Source: Mayamaea pseudoterrestris
Lineage: Eukaryota > Bacillariophyta > Bacillariophyceae > Sellaphorales > Sellaphoraceae
NCBI GenBank assembly: GCA_027923505.1
Contig: BROI01000029.1
Location: 265,370 to 329,369 of the forward strand
Direction: 5' to 3'
Length of the DNA: 64,000 nt
Under the pieces are notes generated by a model, which made no database searches, had not been told where the DNA came from, and saw only the letters and a list, made by a program, of their open reading frames with translations. Shown here piece by piece: positions 9,945-18,491 of the stretch (the stretch's first letter is position 1; the number at the start of each line of letters is the position of its first letter). Position numbers and translations under genes: made by a program.

Positions 9945-9988
9945 CGGTCCGGCGGGCGGATCCCTATATGTTATAATCCGCTGACGCC
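9942..9988 (+). promoter_or_regulatory. Predicted stop-codon readthrough signal between gag and RT
   Basis: The gag stop is TGA followed by CGG, the leaky context known from several plant virus readthrough genes. Six bases further on, an arm at 9951-9961 can pair with 9976-9988: GCGGAT with ATCCGC, extended by GGCG with CGCC across a small asymmetric internal loop, closing a 14-base loop. The frame downstream (9945 onward) has no stop before the RT open frame. A gag-RT fusion by readthrough is the inference. Confidence 0.6.
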
Positions 9989-12191
9989 TGCAACCTCTGC
10001 TGTTCCACCATCCAGAGTCGCAGGTCCAGTTGTCGAAAATGAAGAAGTAGTTCCAGTAATTAAGTCGCCCAGTAGTAAACGTTTTAAATCTACTGTGTCA
10101 CCTGTCCTATCTCCTGAACTTGGTAAGCAAGCTGGCGTGCATGTTGTGCAGAAAGAACCATTGTTACTGCCCACACCACGTCTCTTGCCTACTGCTGCCA
10201 GGAATGTAATCAAATTGGCCTCTGTCCCCGGTCCCACTGCGTCCCTGGTCCAAGTCCAAGCAAGTCAACTCCAAGCAAGTCGTCAAGTTGTCCGCCCTGA
10301 GTGTCGTCCAACCTTGGCTCCTAGCACCAATCCATCTGTTGCCGTCACACCTACACACCAGGCTGTGGCTTCTCCAGGCCCCCTTGAATCGTCTGTCGCC
10401 GTCGCACCTGAGGATGTGGCTTCTCCAGGCCTTCACACCGCTGATGCCTCTCCAGTGGCTGCTCCAGTCCCATGTACTGGCGCCTCCCCAGTTGTGGTGT
10501 CACACCAAGCCATGGCTCCACACTTGGTTGCCAGCAAGGCTGCTCCTACCATGGCACCACACTTGGCATTCAGCAAGGCTGCTCCACTCTCAATGGAAGC
10601 CACTGCTGCACCTGCACAGTCACCTGCCATGGCAACTGGCTGGGCTCCACACTGGGCCTCTCAGCCAAAGGCACACGACCTGGTCTCCCCAAAGGCATCT
10701 GCACCTCCTTGCACTTTGCCTGGCAGTCTTCCTACATCCAAGTTGCCTTCACACACCAACACCTCATCCTTGCAACTACTTGATGATGAATTGGGGCAGC
10801 TGGTTCAGGAGGCATCTGCACGTCTTGCTTTGTCTCCGGATTGGCGTGCCTTTGTGGAGGCCAGCCGCGGCGCCTCTGACTTACAGCCCAGCGTCAAGGA
10901 TCTGGATCATCCAGCTGCACATTTGCTACACCAATTGGATGCACGTGGCGCACCAGCCATTATGCAGAAAAAGCCTTGGACACTAGCACAAAAGCAAATG
11001 GCGCTCAAGAGGGGCCCTCACAAGTCTGCCTTTGAACACACTGCTTTTCTGCGGGAGGAGTTCACTGACATGATCAAGAAAGGCCACTGGACCGTCCTAC
11101 CAGCCTCACAGGTCCTTGGAATGGAACAACTCCGACTCAGTCCACTTGGTGTTGTGCCTCAGCGCGACCGGCGACCTCGGACCATCTCCGACTACAGCTA
11201 CTTTGGGGTCAATGATGACACTGCTGCAGTTGCGCCACTGGAGTCCATGCAGTTTGGCCGCACTTTTTATCGTTTGCTGCAACGCATTGCTCGAGCCAAC
11301 CCCCGCTATGGGCCCGTCCACATGTCCAAGTTGGATATTGCTGATGGATTTTACCGTGTGCGTTTGCTGCCTGGAGATATCCCCAAGCTTGGTGTCTTGT
11401 TTCCTCAGTGTGCTGGTGAGGAGCCTCTGATTGCTTTTCCACTCACACTGCCGATGGGTTGGATTCATTCTCCACCCTATTTCTGTGCAGTGACAGAGAC
11501 CATTTGTGACTTAGCCAATCAAGCCTTCCAGTGTGGTGCCAAGTCACCACCGCCTCACCGTCTGGAGTTACAAGCTCAAACCTTACCAGCTACCACCACT
11601 CCAACACCCCTGCCTGGAAGTGTGCCCGCACAAGGCTCTGTCCCACCTATTGTGACTGTGGAGGATATGCCCATCAATGATCCTAGTGTGGCGCCTCTTC
11701 CTGCTCCACGCCAGCGCTCTGATATCCTCCAGCGTCCTGTTGCATACAATGACTTGTATGTGGATGACTTGATTGCTTTAGCCCAAGGCAATCCGGATCG
11801 GCTGCTAAGGTTGCAACGTGTTCTCCTGCACACATTTGACCAAGTTCTACGCCCACTGGAGCCCACTGACTTACCTGCTCGTCAAGAACCAGTGTCTGTC
11901 AAGAAGTTACTCAAAGGAGATGGTGCTTGGACCACTCGCAAGCAAGTCCTGGGTTGGTTGGTTGATACCGTCGCCATGACTGTTGCATTGCCAGCCCATC
12001 GCCTGGAACGCCTACGTGAGATCCTAGCTAGTATCCCTCCTACTCGGCGCCGCATTGCCACCAAGCAGTGGCACAAGTTCTTGGCGAGCTGCGCTCCATG
12101 TCCTTGGCCATTCCTGGCAGCCGTGGTCTGTTCAGTTCCTTGCAAGAGGCCTTTCGCCATCCTGATGGTCACTCTGGTCGTTTGCGGTTGA
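9945..12191 (+). CDS. Retroelement reverse transcriptase
   Basis: The frame is open from directly after the gag stop, with no ATG needed if readthrough is used. The first 290 residues are a Pro/Ala/Ser-rich linker with repeated Val-Ala-Ser-Pro phrases. The RT palm follows: a fingers motif (ISDYSYFGVNDD), motif A (MSKLDIADGFYRVRL, catalytic Asp), motif B (LPMGWIHSPPYF), and motif C with YVDD in YNDLYVDDLIAL. A long non-conserved Pro-rich insertion separates motifs B and C. After LGWLVDTVAMTVALP and the thumb the frame degrades at about 12080, where the RNase H frame takes over by a -1 shift. Confidence 0.9.
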   Translation, partial: RSGGRIPICYNPLTPATSAVPPSRVAGPVVENEEVVPVIKSPSSKRFKSTVSPVLSPELGKQAGVHVVQKEPLLLPTPRLLPTAARNVIKLASVPGPTASLVQVQASQLQASRQVVRPECRPTLAPSTNPSVAVTPTHQAVASPGPLESSVAVAPEDVASPGLHTADASPVAAPVPCTGASPVVVSHQAMAPHLVASKAAPTMAPHLAFSKAAPLSMEATAAPAQSPAMATGWAPHWASQPKAHDLVSPKASAPPCTLPGSLPTSKLPSHTNTSSLQLLDDELGQLVQEASARLALSPDWRAFVEASRGASDLQPSVKDLDHPAAHLLHQLDARGAPAIMQKKPWTLAQKQMALKRGPHKSAFEHTAFLREEFTDMIKKGHWTVLPASQVLGMEQLRLSPLGVVPQRDRRPRTISDYSYFGVNDDTAAVAPLESMQFGRTFYRLLQRIARANPRYGPVHMSKLDIADGFYRVRLLPGDIPKLGVLFPQCAGEEPLIAFPLTLPMGWIHSPPYFCAVTETICDLANQAFQCGAKSPPPHRLELQAQTLPATTTPTPLPGSVPAQGSVPPIVTVEDMPINDPSVAPLPAPRQRSDILQRPVAYNDLYVDDLIALAQGNPDRLLRLQRVLLHTFDQVLRPLEPTDLPARQEPVSVKKLLKGDGAWTTRKQVLGWLVDTVAMTVALPAHRLERLREILASIPPTRRRIATKQWHKFLASCAPCPWPFLAAVVCSVPCKRPFAILMVTLVVCG

Positions 12192-12820
12192 CCCAGGCAG
12201 TGCATGACTTTCTGGAAGATTTTCGATGGATTGCGGCTGGTCTAGAGACACGACCAACACGCATTGCTGAATTGATTCCTGATGACCCGGCTATTGTGGG
12301 CACTACTGATGCATCTGGTCGTGGCGCTGGGGCCGTGGCCTTTGTCTCCATGCCCACCAATGCCCTACAACCAATCTTGTGGCGTGCCAGGTTCCCTCCT
12401 CACATTGAGGCGGACTTGGTGAGTTTTGACAACCCACATGGCACTATTACCAATAGTGATTTGGAATTGTTTGGGACGGTTCTCCATCATGATGTTTTGG
12501 CACACAATTTTGACATACGTGAGCGCACCATTCACACCTCCCATGACAACACTCCGGCTGTCGCTTGGCAGCGCAAGGGCTCTACTACCTCCACTGGCCC
12601 AGCAGCATACCTCCTCCGATGCCAGTCCTTGCATCAACGCACACATCGCTATGTTCCCCTCCATGATTACATTCCTGGTCCAGTGAATGAAATGGCGGAC
12701 AAGGCCTCCCGTTTGTGGCATTTGTCTGACTCTGAATTACTCACCTACTTTAACACTCATTACCCACAGCCTCTACCTTGGCAACTGTACCAACCACGAC
12801 CCGCGATGCTTTCTACCATG
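12068..12820 (+). CDS. Retroelement RNase H domain
   Basis: Continues the RT polyprotein in the -1 frame. The acidic RNase H residues are visible in order: Asp in GTTDASGRGAGAVAF, Glu in TNSDLELFG, Asp in HTSHDNTPAVAW, and Asp in VNEMADKASR. The start is really a frame transfer around 12075-12085 rather than an initiation codon. The frame is open to 13303, but after about 12820 it runs in parallel with the recombinase frame and no longer looks conserved. The RT/RNase H junction needs either a programmed -1 shift or a mutation; a single missing base would also explain it. Confidence 0.8.
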
Positions 12821-13926
12821 ATTACCGCACTGTCCAAGACCAGATCCGTGCCGGAGTCGTTCCTTCAAGAGCCGCCTCCGCGGACAAGCATTGGGCCTCA
12901 TGGTGTGACTTCTGTCTTGAACACCATCTCGACCCTTTCCTCAAAACCTTGGATGACCCAGTCCCAACTCTCCAAGTCTGGGCAACCCGTTACCGCGATG
13001 GCCGACTCTCCGCCAGCGGTCAACCCGTCCGCGCTGCAACAGTGGCGGACGCCATCCGTGCGGTGGGCCAGACGTTCGCCCGCATGGGGTCCCACGACAT
13101 TCGACAAGATTCCTGTGGCAAAATTGACTACCGGCTGCAGCAACAATTTAAATGCTGGCACCGCGAAGATCCAGCCCCTACTCGCGTCAAACCAATTCCG
13201 GTCACCATTGTGCAACACATCCTGGCCCAAGCCTATTCTGGACCAGGCTCACCTGCCCTGCAAACCTTTGCCGACATCATCACCCTGGGTTTCTTCTTCT
13301 TGATGCGCCCTGGTGAGTACACTGGCACCCACGGTGGCAACACCCCACCACTACGCCTAGGTGCAGTCCAACTCTGTCTGGGTTCCCGCCGTCTTGATCT
13401 CTTTGCTGCACCAGCTGCAGATTTGTTGGCGGCTTCCCAGGTGTCGTTCACATTTGATAATCAGAAAAATGGTGTCCGCGGTGAAGTCATTAGCCAAGGC
13501 CGCACTGGCTTGTTCCATTGCTGTCCGGTGCTTGCTGCTGCTCGGCGCATTCTTTATTTGCGTGAGCATGGTGCTACTGCCCACACACCGCTTGCAACCT
13601 ACTGGTGTGCTAATCGTCCTCTTGGCGTCAAGAATGGGGAGATTACGCGCACCCTTCGCAATGCTGTCATCGCACTTGGTCCTACCCTGGGCTTAGACCC
13701 CTCCGACATTGAGGCTCGCTCCCTGCGCGCTGGTGGTGCTATGGCTCTCCTCAATGGCGGCTGCGATGACAATATTATAAAATTGATGGGCCGCTGGCGT
13801 TCTGACGCAATGCTACGCTACCTGCATGGCACTGCTGCTCACACCACCGGCTACGCTGCTCGCATGGTCCAAGGTGGCACCTACACCCTGGTCCCTGGCA
13901 CCTTTGTCCCGCAGCAGCCCATCTAA
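12778..13926 (+). CDS. Retroelement tyrosine recombinase (integrase)
   Basis: About 382 residues. This enzyme replaces the DDE integrase in this order of elements and joins a circular DNA copy to the target through a phosphotyrosine intermediate. The N-terminal part is a helical SAM-like DNA-binding region. Catalytic residues: first Arg in FFFLMRPGEYTG (about residue 177), second Arg in ARSLRAGGAMALL (about 317), Trp in LMGRWRSDAM in place of the second His, and the nucleophile Tyr in LRYLHG (about 348). In the HxxR box the His position is occupied by Arg (RSLR). The frame is -1 to RNase H and overlaps it; no ATG is near the start, so translation probably uses a frameshift or reinitiation. 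Confidence 0.88.
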   Translation: MATVPTTTRDAFYHDYRTVQDQIRAGVVPSRAASADKHWASWCDFCLEHHLDPFLKTLDDPVPTLQVWATRYRDGRLSASGQPVRAATVADAIRAVGQTFARMGSHDIRQDSCGKIDYRLQQQFKCWHREDPAPTRVKPIPVTIVQHILAQAYSGPGSPALQTFADIITLGFFFLMRPGEYTGTHGGNTPPLRLGAVQLCLGSRRLDLFAAPAADLLAASQVSFTFDNQKNGVRGEVISQGRTGLFHCCPVLAAARRILYLREHGATAHTPLATYWCANRPLGVKNGEITRTLRNAVIALGPTLGLDPSDIEARSLRAGGAMALLNGGCDDNIIKLMGRWRSDAMLRYLHGTAAHTTGYAARMVQGGTYTLVPGTFVPQQPI

Positions 13927-14012
13927 CCTACCCACCACACTCGCTTCGCTCGTTTCCCACCCGTCTCTTTGGGTGTCCTTTGTCCTCCAAGATGAAAAGT
14001 GGGTGGCAAGGA

Positions 14013-14130
14013 GGCGCACGCCTTGGGGCGGCGAGGAGGCAAATTAAGTAAAATGCCTTACTCTCCACCCAACTGTGTGCCATCCTTAAAACCCTGTAGC
14101 TGGAAGTAGTGGCTAAGACGGGGAAACCCG
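14013..14130 (+). repeat. Split direct repeat B1
   Basis: 118 bp reading identical to B2. It directly abuts A2 with no spacer, forming the internal B1A2 block that mirrors the circle junction. Confidence 0.9.
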
Positions 14131-14434
14131 TCTTTGCCGCAGCTGAAAGCGGAAGGAAAAGACTACACTATATGTTACAGTCGCCAGCGTGGCGACACCA
14201 TACGGCTTTGAAAGCTGCGTGGTTGCAGATAAGCCCCTGAGCGTGTTGAAGAGCATCCTTTGATCCTCCTTCGCCCTGCTCGGAGCCATTCTTTTGAAGA
14301 AGGCAAGCTCCTTCCAAGCAGCCCCTCCTGTTGTTGTTGTTGTTGTTGTTGCTACAGTCGCTTGTCCTTTGATTCCTTTAGAGAGCTGCCTCGAGTGCTG
14401 CTTTTGACAAGGAAAGAAGATAGAATTAAGTGCA
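14131..14434 (+). repeat. Split direct repeat A2
   Basis: 304 bp, the same as A1 apart from one additional GTT unit. An 18-base pyrimidine-rich spacer (14435-14452) separates it from B2. Confidence 0.9.
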
Positions 14435-14452
14435 CCCACCCTCCCGTCCCTC

Positions 14453-14570
14453 GGCGCACGCCTTGGGGCGGCGAGGAGGCAAATTAAGTAAAATGCCTTA
14501 CTCTCCACCCAACTGTGTGCCATCCTTAAAACCCTGTAGCTGGAAGTAGTGGCTAAGACGGGGAAACCCG
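14453..14570 (+). repeat. Split direct repeat B2 (right end)
   Basis: 118 bp reading identical to B1. It ends in GGGAAACCCG, after which host eIF2A sequence resumes at 14571. Confidence 0.9.
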
Positions 14571-14935
14571 CTAAGATAGATGCCAAGAAACCAATACCAG
14601 CAACCGTCAAGAGTGCGCTGACTGGTAAAGCGATTCCTGGTTTAGTAGCTGACACGGGTAAGAGTGCTTCTGCTTTGAAACGAGAGAAGCAAAAACTCAA
14701 GAAGCAGCAAGAGGAAGCCAAGCAGAAGCAACAGGAGATACTTGAACAACAACAGCAACAAGCGGAAGCCCAAGAGCCAGTAGATCCTGCTAAAAGAAGT
14801 AAGAAAATCAACAAAATATTGAAGCAGATTGATGAACTGAAAACCAAGGATCCATCTGCGCTTGACGAGGATCAAAAGGCAAAGATTGCGTCGGAAGCTG
14901 GTCTACGGGAAGAGCTTAAGAAGCTAGGAATATAA
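14571..14935 (+). pseudogene. eIF2A: eIF2A 3' fragment separated by the retrotransposon
   Basis: This is the missing C-terminus of eIF2A. It has a basic helix ([19 protein letters not shown]), a Gln-rich run, and a terminal motif ([14 protein letters not shown], then [10 protein letters not shown]) that matches the family's usual ending of KKL-Q-LK followed by LEDLELGI-like residues. The fragment has no ATG of its own in frame. Joining host base 7481 to 14571 keeps the codon phase (GCC A + CT AAG), which shows the pre-insertion gene was continuous. The intact protein would be about 700 residues. Unless another allele or copy exists, full-length eIF2A is not made from this locus. Confidence 0.88.
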
Positions 14936-14962
14936 TGAGGTTAAGCATACTGTAATATCCTT

Positions 14963-17251
14963 CTAGCTAAGTCGTCGCAATATTCGCATCGCAAGTTGCC
15001 CCCTTTCCTCGTCGAGGCCTTCTATTTGTATCCGTACGCCGTCACCGCGTGCAAGTGGCCCATCGATGCTATCTGATACGAATGCGACACCAATTGGAAC
15101 ATTCTCAAGACTTGGTTCAACATATAACCAGTCGCCAGTATTGGACGTAGCTTTCACTAGGCCGTCGCATTCTTTGCCGAGTAAATTTTGAATCTGATCC
15201 AGGCCTCCGAGTTGCTTCGACAATCGCGACAATCTTTTTGTTACCTCGCTTTCTCGTTTTAAATCTTGTGGACTCTTATCTTGCGTGGATGCGTCCATCG
15301 TCAATGAAAATTGTCCCGAGTTCTTGGAGACGGACTTGACAAAAACGTCCACTTCATCGCCAACTTTGAGAAATTGAGGCCTAGGCAGAGCCTTTGCACT
15401 TGCTGTAATGTGTGAACGAACTTTTAAGGTCTCGTCAGTGTCAGCGTCGTCATTCGCCTCTCTCGTTCCCGTGCCCTTGTAAGACAGCGTGCCATCGTCA
15501 TTTTGTTCAAACATGTGCGTAATATCTGCATCGTCTCCTTCTGCGTAAACAACATGCTTTTCGCCGGTAGCAGGATCCATAAAGGTCAGTGAACCATCGT
15601 TGCCGTGCTCAAACAAGTGTGTCACGTCCTCCAAATCGTCGTCATCCTCCGTCATGAGCATTTCTGTTTCGCCCGTGTCTGGATTCGCAAATGTCAGCGA
15701 CCCATCATCATTCTCTTGGAAAAGATGAGTAATGTCTTCACTCTCTTCTCCGTCTTCGTCAAAATCAGCAGCATCGAAATTAAGTTCGCTAAGCATTTCT
15801 TCCGCTCCTTCGTCCTCGTCATCGGACCAATCATCATCTCCAAACTCTTCCTCTTCCTCGTCATGATTGCATTCTGTGTGTAACTTTTGTGACGATCTGT
15901 CCTGAGCCGCTACAGCGTCGCGAAAATTTAAGCGTCCCCAGCACTTTGCCCATGACTTATCCTTGCGTAGCCGGCGTATGCCACAGTCAATCAATGCACC
16001 ACCCTTGGCTAGTCGCACCACTGTGCCCCGCAATTCCATACCAACCGATAATTCATCTAAACGGTATCCAAAATGCTTTGATGATGATGTTGACGGAACT
16101 TCATCAAGGTCCGCCTTCGCAACATCGTCGCTGGACGAAGAGTCTCCCTTTTGTGAGCGATCCCGAGTCGAACGTCCAGGATTCAAGGCGACGACCAACA
16201 GAGGCGAACCCGCATCGCCGGCTGGATCATAGTCAAACACCGCAGCTTGGTGCAAACTTCCATTTTCAATGGCTGCTTCAAGTGAGAAGTCGTTAGCCTT
16301 GCTTGGATGTATGCGAAGCGCGGCTGATAAAGGTCGGACGCTGTAATACTTGCTGTGTGTGCTGTCTTTCGACCTTTGTTTGGGATTTCTGATGCGAACC
16401 ATGCCAGTATGTTGCAATGCAGCCGCAGCGGCATCGTCTTGATCATTCTCAATGTCATCGGCAACTTGAAATTGCAGTACCGCAGCGGTTTGTGCGCGTC
16501 GCTGGGCCCGCATCCTGGATGTCGCTGCTTGAAGCAACAAACGACTATTTCCGTCAGCTTCTTCCTTTTTCACAAGCTTGACTCCATGTGCATCCTGTAT
16601 TTGCTTGCTGGAGAATAATGCTTTGACTAGTTCATTCACATCTTCGTAGCCGAGGTTCGCAGCCTCTTGCCGGAGACTCGACTTCAAGTGCGACCGATAT
16701 CGCTGCGCCAATTCCACCGCATCCAGTTGAATGCCTCCTTGAACACTTCCAGCAGATTGTCCAAACTTGTCCAGCAGATATACCAAGTTGCGTGTGACGG
16801 ATGACGCGCGATCAACACTCAAAATGCTGCAGGGCACCAGTAGCGGGCTTCCCGACCGCCGCCGCTTCTTCCACGCTTTGCGAGCCCGACTGACATCGCC
16901 GACTTGAATGTTGAGAATGGATCCAGGCATGAATGCAGAATAGAATGTATTTGATGGACTTGTTTGTGTCATGAATTCTGTCAACGAGGATTCTTCGTCA
17001 TCGCTAGAAGCGGAGATGACTTCCTCGTCCACGACCTTCTCGACAAGAGCATCTTCTTCGTCTTCATCGTCAGACACAAAGTATTCTGGAACCTTTCGTT
17101 TCGATGGTTTATTGAATAGCCGCGTCGGGCTGTGTTTGTAACTCGATCCAATGATACATTGCTCTTGTCGAAATGGACGATGTGAAATCGAAAATGCCGA
17201 TGACTCGCTCGCAAATGTCGTCAGGAACAGAGAAATGAGGTAAATATTCAT
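14963..17251 (-). CDS. Plastid-targeted S1 RNA-binding-domain protein with internal acidic repeats
   Basis: Start chosen at the Met at 17251 because it gives a signal peptide (MNIYLISLFLTTFASESSAF) with Phe after SSA, the secondary-plastid import motif; the frame is open further upstream to 17380. About 762 residues. An S1-like (OB-fold) beginning is seen in LSVGMELRGTVVRLAKGGALIDCG, and a second S1-like stretch in LKVGDEVDVFVKSVSKNSGQ followed by FSLTMD. Between them lies a very acidic insertion with three tandem copies of a motif of the form D-ITHLF-x5-DGSLTF-x2-P-x-TGE. The last part (GLDQIQNLLGKECDGLVKA) leads to another beta-rich segment. The likely role is in plastid RNA metabolism or translation, by analogy with S1 proteins. 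It converges with eIF2A, with 27 bases between the stop codons. Confidence 0.8.
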   Translation of the reverse strand: MNIYLISLFLTTFASESSAFSISHRPFRQEQCIIGSSYKHSPTRLFNKPSKRKVPEYFVSDDEDEEDALVEKVVDEEVISASSDDEESSLTEFMTQTSPSNTFYSAFMPGSILNIQVGDVSRARKAWKKRRRSGSPLLVPCSILSVDRASSVTRNLVYLLDKFGQSAGSVQGGIQLDAVELAQRYRSHLKSSLRQEAANLGYEDVNELVKALFSSKQIQDAHGVKLVKKEEADGNSRLLLQAATSRMRAQRRAQTAAVLQFQVADDIENDQDDAAAAALQHTGMVRIRNPKQRSKDSTHSKYYSVRPLSAALRIHPSKANDFSLEAAIENGSLHQAAVFDYDPAGDAGSPLLVVALNPGRSTRDRSQKGDSSSSDDVAKADLDEVPSTSSSKHFGYRLDELSVGMELRGTVVRLAKGGALIDCGIRRLRKDKSWAKCWGRLNFRDAVAAQDRSSQKLHTECNHDEEEEEFGDDDWSDDEDEGAEEMLSELNFDAADFDEDGEESEDITHLFQENDDGSLTFANPDTGETEMLMTEDDDDLEDVTHLFEHGNDGSLTFMDPATGEKHVVYAEGDDADITHMFEQNDDGTLSYKGTGTREANDDADTDETLKVRSHITASAKALPRPQFLKVGDEVDVFVKSVSKNSGQFSLTMDASTQDKSPQDLKRESEVTKRLSRLSKQLGGLDQIQNLLGKECDGLVKATSNTGDWLYVEPSLENVPIGVAFVSDSIDGPLARGDGVRIQIEGLDEERGQLAMRILRRLS

Positions 17252-17647
17252 TATGCTCTTTCGTTTATAACAGTGATGGATATCTTTGTTTGTTTTTTGG
17301 AAAGCAAGCTTTTGTTGCTGGGCTGATCTATGCTGCAAAGAATGGAAAACGATTGGCGCTGCGAGAAAGATGATGTTCATTGCCGCTGCGATGTCAAGCT
17401 ACTTTCGTTTAACTGTAAGTGTACCGATAAGCTTGATCACAGGTGCACGGAAACGGAGCATGATGACCGATACAGTACTCTATCTCTTAGTATTGTTCTA
17501 TTCATAAGCTTATTGGAGTGCCAAGAGACAGCAAGCACAAGATCACCCATTGAGGTGATCATGGACAAGCTTTTATGACGAGACGAGCCATCCTCTTCAA
17601 ATCAACAGCACCAACTTCCTTACGAGTACAGCTCCTATTAATACCCT

Positions 17648-18491
17648 CTATTGTCGTTGCTTCCAGGCACAGTCAAAGGGCGGTTCGAAAAAGTCGAGCC
17701 ACTCATCAACTCGCTTTGAATCGGCTTCACTCGGTCGCTCCAACATGAGAATGACATTGTTGCATTGAAACTTTGGGTCATTGCTGCCCACGGCGCCTAC
17801 CATGGTATCAAAGTCAAACGTCCTGCTGGGAATCATGCGTCGCTCATACTTGGCACCAACAATCTTGACAGCGGTTATACCTACGAGTACATCGCCGACT
17901 TGCACCTTGGCCGTGCGAGCGGCGTTTCCTCCTTCCACAAGCTCCTTGACGAACAAACCCCGACCGGCGGAAATCTCTTCAAAAACAATTCCCAATGGTT
18001 TGGAAAGAGCGACTTCATACAAGCCGGTTGGTAGCTGAAAAATTTCGGGATATTCTTGTCGATCGGCATCGGGAAAAGGTTTCATCCAGTCATCGAATCC
18101 ATTGTAAAACTGTAGAATGGCATGACTCTGTCAGTTGTTGATTTCATGCGTTAAAATATGCTAATTGAACACCAAGGATTCATTCTAGATGAAGATAATC
18201 TAGTCAAATTTTGTGACGCATCATTCGACGTTCTTGCATGCCGACATCTAGCTGAAAGCATAGTACTGTACATACCTTAAAATTTCCCTTGCCAAAGCTC
18301 AAACCCCGGTTCCACATGAAGGAAGTGTCAATGGCAGTTGCGAATCGCTGAGTTGTTGTTGGCTGTCGTCGTTGTTGATGCCTTGAAGCACATTCGTTTC
18401 GCATGATGGAAACCGTAGGCGGGGCAAACGCAGTCGCACATGACAGAAATAGACTAATCGAGAGGAGTAAGAGATAAGAGCAACGTTGCAT
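17648..18491 (-). CDS. Plastid-targeted PDZ-domain protein
   Basis: Two exons, 18276-18491 and 17648-18109, with a 166-bp intron (GTATGT donor, CTACAG acceptor) joining NFK to FYNGFDDWMKP in frame; 224 residues. The N-terminus LLLLSISLFLSCATAFAPP is a textbook ATAFAP signal for import into a four-membrane plastid. The second exon carries a PDZ-like fold: a carboxylate-binding-loop-like LSKPLGIVFEE, then GRGLFVKELVEGGNAA, then VQVGDVLVGITAVKI. PDZ domains of this type bind C-termini or support proteases, but no protease domain is present. Probable function is plastid protein-protein contact. Confidence 0.82.

Larger units (their letters stand above)
7482..14570 (+). mobile_element. DIRS-order (PAT/Ngaro-like) tyrosine-recombinase retrotransposon
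   Basis: A 7089-bp element with gag, reverse transcriptase, RNase H and tyrosine recombinase genes but no DDE integrase and no protease I can see. Its ends are split direct repeats in the order A1 (7482-7782), ORFs, B1 (14013-14130), A2 (14131-14434), 18-bp spacer, B2 (14453-14570). This is the known architecture of PAT- and Ngaro-type YR retroelements, which integrate by site recombination of a circular DNA. B1 and A2 abut with no gap, as expected if they are the template for the circle junction. A1 and A2 differ only in the number of GTT units (six and seven), and B1 and B2 read as identical, so insertion looks recent. The flanks show no target duplication, and the two halves of eIF2A rejoin in frame. 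No DIRS-type methyltransferase domain was seen, which favours PAT/TOC/Ngaro-like over DIRS1-like. Confidence 0.92.

Noticed and set aside
7482-14570. The whole insertion as a large intron of eIF2A
   Set aside because: The junctions carry no GT or AG at the borders, and the insert has complete retroelement genes and repeats.
7482-14570. Copia or Gypsy LTR retrotransposon
   Set aside because: There is no DDE integrase or protease and no target duplication; the repeats are split, and the last gene is a tyrosine recombinase.
14113-14847. Long - strand open frame across the right retroelement repeats
   Set aside because: It is antisense to A2, B2 and eIF2A, is made of Cys/Ser/Leu runs from repeat and low-complexity complement, and has no domain.
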